In this document: positions 1-7,510 of the stretch, in pieces
How the letters are laid out: the number at the start of each line of letters is the position of its first letter
Numbering within the stretch: the first letter of the stretch is position 1
Assembly: GCF_014653695.1 (NCBI RefSeq)
Contig: NZ_BNAR01000004.1
Span: forward strand, 638,645-702,644
Length of the DNA stretch: 64,000 nt
From: Lentzea cavernae
GTDB taxonomy: Bacteria > Actinomycetota > Actinomycetes > Mycobacteriales > Pseudonocardiaceae
Reading direction: 5' to 3'
Made by a program: the position numbers and the translations under genes
Notes under the pieces: generated by a model
The model's database searches: none
What the model was told of the DNA's origin: nothing
What the model saw: the letters and a program-made list of their open reading frames with translations, nothing else

Positions 1-312
1 GTCCTCGACGGACACCCCGGAGGGCGTGGGCCGCTGCTGGGTCAGCAGGGTGACGTTGCGCGCGAACTCCTTGCCCGACAACGCCGACCCGCGCCACACC
101 GCCCGCTCGCCCAGGTGCACCTCGCCGCCCTTGGGCCTGTGCAGACGTGCCAGCGACCGCAGGACCGTCGACTTGCCGGACCCGTTGGGGCCGACCAGCG
201 CCGTGACGGCTCCCGGCGCCAGCTCCACCGAAACGCCGTGCACGACCTCGTGCTCGTGGTGCGCGAGCACCAGACCGCGCCCGGTCAGCACCACCCCGTC
301 CGTCTCCAACAT
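1..312 (-). CDS. Iron-siderophore ABC transporter ATP-binding protein (partial, N-terminal 104 residues)
   Basis: This is the N-terminal part of an ABC ATPase that would power import of a ferric siderophore at the inner face of the membrane; the rest lies off the left edge. The minus-strand translation begins MLETDGVVL and reaches a clear Walker A motif, GPNGSGKST, near residue 45, followed by LRSLARLHRP and a TLLTQQ Q-loop segment near residue 92, the usual spacing in FecE/FepC-type proteins. The start ATG (310-312) is the only sensible one and its A is the last base of a 19-bp iron box. The gene diverges from a hydrolase 23 bp away. The iron-uptake assignment rests on the box plus the FepC-like N-terminus; the transporter's other subunits are not in view. 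Confidence 0.85.
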   Translation of the reverse strand, partial: MLETDGVVLTGRGLVLAHHEHEVVHGVSVELAPGAVTALVGPNGSGKSTVLRSLARLHRPKGGEVHLGERAVWRGSALSGKEFARNVTLLTQQRPTPSGVSVED

Positions 313-330
313 GAGGGGAGCCTAACCTAA
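312..330 (-). promoter_or_regulatory. Iron box (IdeR/DmdR1/DtxR-type operator)
   Basis: Read on the minus strand the site is TTAGGTTAGGCTCCCCTCA, matching 16 of 19 positions of the actinobacterial iron box TTAGGTTAGGCTAACCTAA as I recall it. Its left half is perfect and the mismatches lie in the right half. The last base is the A of the ATPase start codon, so a bound repressor would sit on the transcription and translation start. It fills most of the 23-bp gap to the divergent hydrolase gene and could repress both under iron sufficiency. Confidence 0.75.
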
Positions 331-335
331 GTTCC

Positions 336-1181
336 ATGACTCATTCGCAGGGCGAACCTCACATCGTGTCCACGAGGGACGGACGCCACCTGCACGCACA
401 GCGCCGGGAGGGCCCCGCAACCGCCACCGCGGTGTTCGAGAGCGGACTGGCCGCGAACCGCTCGTACTGGGCACTGGTCCAGCAGCACCTGGCCGGACCG
501 TCCATCGTGTACGACCGCAGCGGGCTCGGCCGCAGCGCTCCGGCGACCGGTCCGCGCCGGCTGCGCGACCTCGCCGAGGACCTGGTCGACGTGATCGACG
601 CCATCCCCGGCGAGATCGTCCTCGTCGGACACAGCTGGGGAGGTCCGATCACGCGCCTGGCCGCCGCACGGCGCCGGGACCGCGTCGTGGGCCTCGTCCT
701 CGTGGACCCGTCCGACGAGGGGTGCGACCTCGTCTTCGGCCGTCCGGCGCGCATCGCGGAGGCGGTCGGCCAGATCGGCAGCGCGGCGCTGGCCCGCCTC
801 GGACTGCTCGCCACCGCCTACCGCTCCACCCTCGGCGCCCTGCCCGAGGACGCGCGGCAGGACATGCGCACCGAGGGCTTCACGGTCGCCACCACGAAGA
901 CGCGCAAGGCCGAACTCGCCGCCGTGGTCGCCGATCTCCGGTCGCTGCGGGAGACACCGCCCGATCTCGGCGGCATCGGCGTCACCGTGATCTCGGGCGC
1001 GCTGAACTCCGCGGGCATGGGCGCGAAGGTGCGCGCGGCCGTGACCGAGGCGCACCGTGCCTCCGCGGCCAGGGCCGGCGGACGGCACGTGCTCGCACCG
1101 AACTCCGGGCACATGGTGCCGGTGACCGATCCCGCCCTGGTCGCCGACGAGGTCCGGAGGCACTTCACCCGTTCGCTGTAG
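336..1181 (+). CDS. Alpha/beta hydrolase
   Basis: A 281-residue cytoplasmic alpha/beta-hydrolase without signal peptide. The nucleophile elbow is GHSWGG (Ser100), an acid candidate lies in LVDPSDE, and the catalytic His is in NSGHMVPV near the C-terminus, so the triad looks intact. The family covers esterases, lipases and related hydrolases; the substrate cannot be read from the sequence. The ATG is 5 bp beyond the iron box and there is no room for a normal ribosome binding site, so the transcript may be leaderless. Its position opposite an iron-transport ATPase raises the possibility of a siderophore esterase, but nothing in the protein itself shows that. Confidence 0.8.
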   Translation: MTHSQGEPHIVSTRDGRHLHAQRREGPATATAVFESGLAANRSYWALVQQHLAGPSIVYDRSGLGRSAPATGPRRLRDLAEDLVDVIDAIPGEIVLVGHSWGGPITRLAAARRRDRVVGLVLVDPSDEGCDLVFGRPARIAEAVGQIGSAALARLGLLATAYRSTLGALPEDARQDMRTEGFTVATTKTRKAELAAVVADLRSLRETPPDLGGIGVTVISGALNSAGMGAKVRAAVTEAHRASAARAGGRHVLAPNSGHMVPVTDPALVADEVRRHFTRSL

Positions 1182-1225
1182 GGCCCTGCGCTAACGGGCC
1201 GCACACCCGCAGCGACAGGCCGGAC

Positions 1226-1660
1226 ATGTCTTCGCGGTGGTGGATGATCCCGAGCGGCGTGGCGGTGGCCGTGGTGCTCGCCTTCGTGGCGTTCTCGCTC
1301 CTGACGGACCGGACCGAACGCGGGCAGGCGACCCCGGCGCCGTCCAGTTCCGTCCCCGCGGCCGCGCCGCTGAGCGACGACGCGGCGAAGGCGCTCGCCG
1401 CGGACATCACCAGCGCCGACGAGTCACGGGTGCGCCGGGCACTGGCCATCTCCGACGCCCAGCCCCTCGACGGTGGCGCCGTGGCCCAGCTCGCGACCAT
1501 CACACCGCTGGTGATCGACGTCGCGACGTTCGACGACGCGAAGGACGGCACCGCCACGGCGAAGGCCCAGGCCGGTGGCCCCTCCCCCACCACGTGGACG
1601 CTGCACTTCGTGCTGCACGACGGCAACTGGAAGATCAGCAGCACCGAGGTGTCGCAGTGA
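1226..1660 (+). CDS. Membrane-anchored hypothetical protein
   Basis: A 144-residue protein with one N-terminal transmembrane helix (about residues 7-24, GVAVAVVLAFVAFSLL), a Pro/Ala/Ser-rich linker and a roughly 100-residue extracytoplasmic domain ending HFVLHDGNWKISSTEV. That ending resembles the lipoprotein-like or SnoaL/NTF2-like domains in which a C-terminal strand carries a DGxWKI motif. No lipobox cysteine is present. The ATG was chosen because it puts the helix at the N-terminus. The stop codon overlaps the next gene's GTG (GTGA), so the two are probably translated together. Function unknown. Confidence 0.65.
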   Translation: MSSRWWMIPSGVAVAVVLAFVAFSLLTDRTERGQATPAPSSSVPAAAPLSDDAAKALAADITSADESRVRRALAISDAQPLDGGAVAQLATITPLVIDVATFDDAKDGTATAKAQAGGPSPTTWTLHFVLHDGNWKISSTEVSQ

Positions 1661-3105
1661 CCACGCTCCTGAGAGTGCTCGCCTCACTCGTGGTGCTGGC
1701 CGCCACGATCACCCCGGCCTCCGCCGTCACCGACGACTGCGGCGACTGGCGCACGGCGGAGGGACAGGCCGCCACCCGTCGCCCGGTCGTGCTGGTGCAC
1801 GGCTGGACCGGCGGCCCGATGACCGACACCGCCAACGGACTCGCCGCCCGGCTCGGCGAGCGCGTCAGCACGTTCACGTTCGACTACAGCCGCAGATCGC
1901 TGCACTGGGCCTCGGACACGCAGATCGCCGGGTGCCTGAGCCGGTTCGTCGACGCTGTGTCGAAGGACCACAAGGGAGCCGGGGGCGACGGCAAGGTGGT
2001 CGTGGTCGCGCACTCGATGGGCGGCCTCGCGCTGCGCTACGCCTTGCAGGGCAAGGGCGACACGGTTCCGCACGTGGTCACCCTCGGCACGCCGAACCTC
2101 GGGTCGCCGTGGGGCACGACCTGGGTGGCCGACCAGATCCACGCGATCAAGGCGGGCGACAGGGACCAGCCCGCGCCCGAACACAAGGCGGCGTTGTGCC
2201 TGGGCCCCCACGACAAGGGAAGCGCACTTCCCCAGGGGTGCAAGAGCGATCTGCCTCCGTGGCTGCCCGCACGCACGAACGTCACGCAGGTCGCCGGCGA
2301 CGTCACCGTCGATCGGAGCCTCTTCGGATTCCGGCTCTACTCGCTGCCGCTCGTCAGCGACGGAGTCGTGCCCGTGCCGTCCGCCCACGGCTACCACACC
2401 TCAGGCCCGGAGGGGGTGAGCCCGGCTGATGGAGCACGGCTGACGACCGTCACCCAGTCCTGCACCGTCGACCACGGCCTGATGCGCACGAGACACGCGC
2501 TCGAGGTACCCGCCGGTCTCGCCCTGGACTTCGTCGCGCTGAAGGACCTGCAGTCCAACACCCTCAGCCCGGCGACCGGCTGGTACCTGATCCTCGCGAC
2601 GTCGTCGGCGAGCTGTTCGCACATGAACCACACCGGTGACGCACCGACACTCGACCGGATCGGTGCCGCCGTGTCCGGGGCGGTCGACGCCCTCGCGCAG
2701 CCGATTCCGGTCAACCCCGACGACTACCGCATGCCGAACGAATATCTTGAGTACTACGCGTTCAAGTCCCCCTCCGGGAACTTCACCTGCAGCATCGTCT
2801 TCACCGAACCGTCCGCCGGCTGCCACGGGAAGACCTCGCCCCTCCCACCTCGCCCCGAACGCTGCAACCCCAACATCAGCTGGGGCAGCGGCCTGTTCGT
2901 CGACGCGAAGGGCAGGACCGACTTCATCTGCACGGGCGGCTTGCTCTACGGCGGCATGAACGGTGGGGAGAAGGTGCTGCCGTACGGGCGTTCGCTGACG
3001 GCAGGCGACTTCACCTGCGTCTCCAAGGAAACCGGCATCTCCTGCACCCACAAGCCGACCGGGCGCGGCTTCCGCATCGCCGCCGGGTCGAACGAGCAGT
3101 TCTGA
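1657..3105 (+). CDS. Secreted lipase-like alpha/beta hydrolase with C-terminal Cys-rich module
   Basis: A 482-residue secreted enzyme. Residues 1-23 form a Sec signal peptide ending PASA. The hydrolase domain (about 40-300) has the oxyanion segment VLVHGWTGGP, the nucleophile elbow AHSMGG (Ser120) and an LGTPNLGSPWG segment typical of triacylglycerol lipases. Several cysteines suggest disulfides. Residues about 365-482 form a separate module with SPSGNFTCSI, a central LPYGRSL and a closing TGRGF; this Cys-rich module recurs in secreted actinobacterial proteins and has no function known to me. The GTG start overlaps the upstream stop. It converges on the secreted propeller gene across a strong hairpin. 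Confidence 0.75.
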   Translation: MTTLLRVLASLVVLAATITPASAVTDDCGDWRTAEGQAATRRPVVLVHGWTGGPMTDTANGLAARLGERVSTFTFDYSRRSLHWASDTQIAGCLSRFVDAVSKDHKGAGGDGKVVVVAHSMGGLALRYALQGKGDTVPHVVTLGTPNLGSPWGTTWVADQIHAIKAGDRDQPAPEHKAALCLGPHDKGSALPQGCKSDLPPWLPARTNVTQVAGDVTVDRSLFGFRLYSLPLVSDGVVPVPSAHGYHTSGPEGVSPADGARLTTVTQSCTVDHGLMRTRHALEVPAGLALDFVALKDLQSNTLSPATGWYLILATSSASCSHMNHTGDAPTLDRIGAAVSGAVDALAQPIPVNPDDYRMPNEYLEYYAFKSPSGNFTCSIVFTEPSAGCHGKTSPLPPRPERCNPNISWGSGLFVDAKGRTDFICTGGLLYGGMNGGEKVLPYGRSLTAGDFTCVSKETGISCTHKPTGRGFRIAAGSNEQF

Positions 3106-3106
3106 C

Positions 3107-3141
3107 GGTGGTGGGGCGCCCGGCCAGGACGCCCCACCACC
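3107..3141. terminator. Bidirectional hairpin terminator
   Basis: A perfect 12-bp stem, GGTGGTGGGGCG paired with CGCCCCACCACC, with an 11-nt loop lies between the convergent lipase and propeller genes. No U-tract follows on either side, as is common in high-GC actinomycetes. Confidence 0.75.
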
Positions 3142-3145
3142 CCGA

Positions 3146-4663
3146 TCAGGACCTCCAGCCCGCCGCGAGGCTCACCCGCGTGGCGAGGCCGGTGCCGGGA
3201 TCCCCGGCGTAGCCCCGCACGTCACCCCACGACGACCACCCACCGCCGCCGTAGCGCGCGGCGTGCCAGACCGCACCGCTCGTCGCCAGCGCGACCACGT
3301 GCAGCTCACCGCTGGTGAACCCGACGGTGGCGACGTCCAGGGCCAGACCGGTCCGGTTGCCGGTGTAGTCGTCGATCTTCAGCAGCGGTGTCCAGCTCCC
3401 GCTGGGCAGGCGGGTGGAGTGGCGCACCCCCGCGAAGCCGTAGTTCGCCACCAGGTGGAAGATCCCGTTCACCTCGGTGGCGCTGACCGACAGCGGGCCG
3501 CCCGGGTTTCCGGCGTATGCCTCGACGTCGCCCCACCCGCTCCAGTTGCCGTCGGTGCGGCGCAACGTGTGCATCAGCCGGATCCCGCTGACCGCGGCCA
3601 CCTGCAGTTCGCCGTTGAGGAACCCCGCCGCGGCGACGTCCGTGAGGTCGGACAGGTCACCGGCGAACGCTTCCACGCTGTGCAGCGGGGTCCACGAGCC
3701 GTTGGGCCGCCGGATGCTGTGGTGGACGTTGTCGCCGGCGCTGAGGACGACCACGTGCAGCGCGCCGCCGATCTCCGTGGCGGCCACCCTGGTGATGGTG
3801 CCGATCTCCCCGGCGAAGTCCTCCACGTTGCCGAACACCGTCCACGGGCCCTCGACACGCCTGATGGCGTGCCAGAGTTCGCCGTCGTCGCCCGCCACCA
3901 GGGCGTGCTGCTCACCGTTGACCATCGCCGAGGCGGTGTCCACCGGGGTGACGGTGGCGCCGGTCGCGGACTTCACGTCACCGAAGCGGGTCCACGAGCC
4001 GTCCCGGCCGCGCATGGTGTGGACGAGGCCGCCGGAGCTGTTCGACGTGAACAGCTGGGTGCTGCGCCACTGGTTGACCGTCTCGCCCTTGAGCACGCTG
4101 AGCAGGGCGACCTTGTTGTCGTGGCTGGTGACCCTGTCGCGGTTCTCGCTGAGGTGGATGTGCCATAGGTGGCTCGAGTCCGAGCTCGCCGCCACCTTCT
4201 TGCGGAAGTCCCACCCCTCGACCGCGGTGTCGTTGTCCGTCTGGCCGAAGAACTCGCGCCACCCCTCGAGTCTGGGGTCGTTCGCCCTGCCCGCGGCCAG
4301 CAGGCGGTTCGAGTACACCGCGATGGTGCCGTAGCTGCCTCGCTGGGCGTCGGGGAAGGTCCAGTCGTACGCAGCCGCGAGGTTGGACGGGCCGCCCTGG
4401 TCCTGGGGGTCCGTGACCGAGTAGTCGTCGGACCTGTTGCCGGCTCTGGTGTTGTGGTAGCCGGGCTTGTTGTCGTAGATGCCGCCGTCGGTCGTCCCCG
4501 GCTGCAGCACCAGCAGTTGCTGCATGAGCCAGGTCGAGACGGGGCTCGTGTTCGCGGGAGCGGCGCCGGCCTGGTGAACGCCCCCCGTCGTCAGCACGCC
4601 CGCGACCACCGTCGTCGCGGCGAGCACTGTCGTCAACCTCCTGGTCGTGCGTCTCGGTTTCAT
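3146..4663 (-). CDS. Secreted protein with WHIHLSE domain and six-repeat beta-propeller
   Basis: A 505-residue exported protein. The N-terminus (MKPRRTTRRL, hydrophobic core, AGA-AP) is a signal peptide. Residues about 40-190 form a domain with conserved-looking DYSVTDPQ, DWTFPDAQ, SNRLLA and HLWHIHLSE segments; the HxH resembles a metal-binding or peptidase-like pair, but I cannot assign an activity. Residues about 200-505 hold six repeats of roughly 50 residues of the type LxHTxRRxxGSWTxxGDVExxAG, which fits a six-bladed lectin-like propeller. The ATG at 4663 is the last Met before the signal peptide; a longer reading into the SARP gene on the other strand is not coding. It may bind cell-wall or plant polysaccharide; that is inference. 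Confidence 0.75.
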   Translation of the reverse strand: MKPRRTTRRLTTVLAATTVVAGVLTTGGVHQAGAAPANTSPVSTWLMQQLLVLQPGTTDGGIYDNKPGYHNTRAGNRSDDYSVTDPQDQGGPSNLAAAYDWTFPDAQRGSYGTIAVYSNRLLAAGRANDPRLEGWREFFGQTDNDTAVEGWDFRKKVAASSDSSHLWHIHLSENRDRVTSHDNKVALLSVLKGETVNQWRSTQLFTSNSSGGLVHTMRGRDGSWTRFGDVKSATGATVTPVDTASAMVNGEQHALVAGDDGELWHAIRRVEGPWTVFGNVEDFAGEIGTITRVAATEIGGALHVVVLSAGDNVHHSIRRPNGSWTPLHSVEAFAGDLSDLTDVAAAGFLNGELQVAAVSGIRLMHTLRRTDGNWSGWGDVEAYAGNPGGPLSVSATEVNGIFHLVANYGFAGVRHSTRLPSGSWTPLLKIDDYTGNRTGLALDVATVGFTSGELHVVALATSGAVWHAARYGGGGWSSWGDVRGYAGDPGTGLATRVSLAAGWRS

Positions 4664-4768
4664 GCCGCACAACGTGGACCTCCGGCACCTCGCGTTCACA
4701 CCGGACTTCGGCAATCGCCTGCTCGGCGGCCGTGTGCCGGGGTAGTAAGTAGCGCCTGGGAGGTGTGC

Positions 4769-7510
4769 GTGGTGGAGCTGCGCGTGCTCGGGCAGGTCGA
4801 GGTGCTGGTCGACGGTCGGCCGGTGGAGATCGGCCACGCACGGCAGCGGTGCGTCCTTGCGGTGTTGCTGGTGGACGCGAACCGGGTCGTCACGGTCGAG
4901 CAGCTGCTGGACCGCGTGTGGGCGGAACGGTTGCCGCACAGGGCGCGGCAGGTCGCCACCAACTACGTGTCGCGGTTGCGGCGGGTGCTGGCCGGTGGGG
5001 CCGAGATCGCGCGGCTCGGCGGCGGTTACGTCCTGCGGGTGGACCCGGAAGACGTTGACCTGCACCGGTTCCGGCGACTCGTCGGGCAGGCGCGCGAACG
5101 GGAGGACGCTCTGGAGCTGCTGGAGGAGGCGGCCGGGCTGTGGCGGGGAGAAGCGTTCGAGGGCGTGGACTCGCCGTGGATCGCCGCCGTGCGCGAAAGC
5201 CTTGCGCGGGAACGGTTCGCCGCCGACGCCGACCGCGTGGACCTCGCGCTCGCGCAGGGCGGGCACGCCGCGTTGATCACCGAGCTCGTCGGACGGGCGG
5301 ACGCGCATCCGCTGGACGAACGGGTCGCCGGGCAGTTGATGCTCGCCCTGCACCGCAACGGCCGCCAGGCCGACGCGCTCGCCCGGTTCGACGACCTCCG
5401 CGCACGTCTCGCCGACGAACTGGGCGCCGATCCCCGTCCCGAACTGCGCGACCTGCACCAGCGGATCCTGGCCACGAGCCCGGCGCGCGCCACCGCCGCG
5501 GACGTGCCGCGGCAACTGCCCGCGCCCCCGGAGTTCACGGGCCGCGCGGAGCAGCTGGCGCTGCTGGACAAGACGCTCCTGGGCTCGTCCGGCACGGTGC
5601 CGGTCGCCGTCGTCGCCGGTGCGGGAGGGATCGGCAAGACCTGGCTCGCGCTGCACTGGGCCCACCGGCACGCCGACGAGTTCCCCGACGGCCAGCTGTT
5701 CGCCGACCTGCGCGGCTTCGGCCCCGCCGACCCGCCACTGGCACCGGACGCGGTGCTGTTCGGCTTCCTCACCGCGCTGGGGGTCGCGCCCGACCGCGTG
5801 CCGACCGGCCTCGACGCCAAGGCGGCGTCGTACCGGAGCCTGGTCGCCGGCAGGCGGATGCTGGTCGTGCTGGACAACGCGGCCGGTGCCGGCCAGGTCG
5901 TCCCGCTGATCCCGGGCAGCCCGGCTTGCACGGTGCTGGTCACCGGCCGCCACCGGCTGGCCTCCCTGATCGACCGGTACGGGGCCAGGCACCTGCCGCT
6001 GGGCGCCCTCACCCGTGACGAGGGACGCGGACTGCTGGTCACGCGGCTGGGCGCCGACCGCGTCGCCGCGGAGCCCGCGGCGACCGACGACCTGGTCGAC
6101 CTGTGCGGCGGTTATCCGCTGGCGCTGTCGATAGCGGTCCGCAACGCGGTCACCGATCCCGCCACCACGCTCGCCGAGGTGGCGGCCCAGCTGCGCGACC
6201 TCGGTCTGGCGGTGCTCGACCACGCGACCGATCCCGCCGCGAGCCTGCCCGCCGTGCTGTCGTGGTCCCTGCGCAGACTCACCGGCGAGCAACGCACCGC
6301 GTTCGGCCTGCTGGGAATCGCCCCTGGTCCCGACATCACCGCGCCCGCGGTGGCGGCGCTCACCGGGTCGTCCGCCGGCCGCGCGCACCACGTGCTGGCG
6401 GCACTGGTGGAGGCCTCGCTCGTCGAACAACGGCCGCACGGTCGCTACGGGATGCACGACCTCGTGCGGGACTTCGCCGCCACGACGGCCGAAACCGCCG
6501 ACGAGGCCGGGTTGGCGCGCGTCGCGGACTTCTACCTGCACACCGCCCACGCCGCCGACGTGCTGCTCGATCCCCACCGTTCACTCGTGCGGCCCGGACC
6601 GCCCGCCGCCGGCGTCCGCCCACTCCCGTTGCCCGACGCGGAGGCCGCGATGGCCTGGCTGGAAGCCGAGCACGCCACCCTGCTCGCCACGCAACGCACC
6701 GCCGGCGCGCTCGGCCGGCACGAGGTCGTCTGGCACCTCGCGCGGGCGCTGGACACGTTCCACTACCGGCGCGGTCACCGGCACGACGCGCTCACGTCGT
6801 GGCGCGCGGCACTGGACGCCGCCGGACACCTGCCCGACCCCACCACCCGCATCCGCACCCACCGCTACGTCGGCAGCGCCTGTTCCCGCTGCGGTCTGCT
6901 GGAGGAGGCCACCGACCATCTCGACCAGGCCCTCGCGCTGGCGTTGCGCCACAACGACTCCACGGAACAGGCGCACACCCACCTGGCGCTCACGACGGTC
7001 TGGGAACGGCGGAGGGACGACCGCCGCGCGTACGACCACGCCCGGCAGGCCCTGGCCCTCTACCGCACCCTGTCCCAGCCGGCCTGGGAGGCCGACGGGC
7101 TCAACTCGGTCGGCTGGTTCGCCGCCAGGCTCGGCGACTTCGACACCGCGCGCGAGCACTGCGAGGCGGCCCTGGAGCTGCACAGGAGGCACCGCCACCC
7201 GATCGGCGAGGCGGACACCCTGGACAGCCTCGGGTTCATCGCGCACAGCACCGGCGACCACGGCCAGGCCGTCGGCCACTACCGCCGTGCCCTCACCCTG
7301 TTCCGCGCGCACGGCGACAGCTACCAGGTCGCGAACACCGCCGACAACCTGGGACACGCCCACGCAGCCCTGGGACAGCGTGAGCAGGCCGGGGAGGTCT
7401 GGTGGACGGCGCTGGAGCTCTACCGGGAGCAGGACCGCGCCGCCGAGGCCGCCCGCGTCCGGCAGCGGCTCACCGACCTCGGCGAGCCTCGTGGTGGGCC
7501 GCCATCCTGA
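4769..7510 (+). CDS. SARP-family regulator with NB-ARC and TPR domains (AfsR-like)
   Basis: A 913-residue AfsR-type transcription factor. Residues 1-90 form an OmpR-like winged helix (VELRVLGQVEVLVDG, then VSRLRRVLAGG), 95-240 a bacterial transcriptional-activation domain ending ADELGADPRPELRDLH, about 260-520 an NB-ARC ATPase with Walker A GAGGIGKT and Walker B LVVLDN, and the C-terminal half has TPR-like repeats with LDxLGFIAHxxGD and ALELHRRH. Such regulators often activate secondary-metabolite genes, but none is adjacent. GTG at 4769 is 5 nt after GGGAGG; GTG at 4772 is an equal alternative. The 3' end overlaps the convergent quiC-like gene by 41 bp. Confidence 0.9.
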   Translation: MVELRVLGQVEVLVDGRPVEIGHARQRCVLAVLLVDANRVVTVEQLLDRVWAERLPHRARQVATNYVSRLRRVLAGGAEIARLGGGYVLRVDPEDVDLHRFRRLVGQAREREDALELLEEAAGLWRGEAFEGVDSPWIAAVRESLARERFAADADRVDLALAQGGHAALITELVGRADAHPLDERVAGQLMLALHRNGRQADALARFDDLRARLADELGADPRPELRDLHQRILATSPARATAADVPRQLPAPPEFTGRAEQLALLDKTLLGSSGTVPVAVVAGAGGIGKTWLALHWAHRHADEFPDGQLFADLRGFGPADPPLAPDAVLFGFLTALGVAPDRVPTGLDAKAASYRSLVAGRRMLVVLDNAAGAGQVVPLIPGSPACTVLVTGRHRLASLIDRYGARHLPLGALTRDEGRGLLVTRLGADRVAAEPAATDDLVDLCGGYPLALSIAVRNAVTDPATTLAEVAAQLRDLGLAVLDHATDPAASLPAVLSWSLRRLTGEQRTAFGLLGIAPGPDITAPAVAALTGSSAGRAHHVLAALVEASLVEQRPHGRYGMHDLVRDFAATTAETADEAGLARVADFYLHTAHAADVLLDPHRSLVRPGPPAAGVRPLPLPDAEAAMAWLEAEHATLLATQRTAGALGRHEVVWHLARALDTFHYRRGHRHDALTSWRAALDAAGHLPDPTTRIRTHRYVGSACSRCGLLEEATDHLDQALALALRHNDSTEQAHTHLALTTVWERRRDDRRAYDHARQALALYRTLSQPAWEADGLNSVGWFAARLGDFDTAREHCEAALELHRRHRHPIGEADTLDSLGFIAHSTGDHGQAVGHYRRALTLFRAHGDSYQVANTADNLGHAHAALGQREQAGEVWWTALELYREQDRAAEAARVRQRLTDLGEPRGGPPS

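Noticed and set aside
4664..6577. N-terminal extension of the minus-strand propeller protein into the SARP region
   Set aside because: The extension has no motifs and is the complement of a well-supported SARP gene; the signal peptide at 4663 marks the true start.
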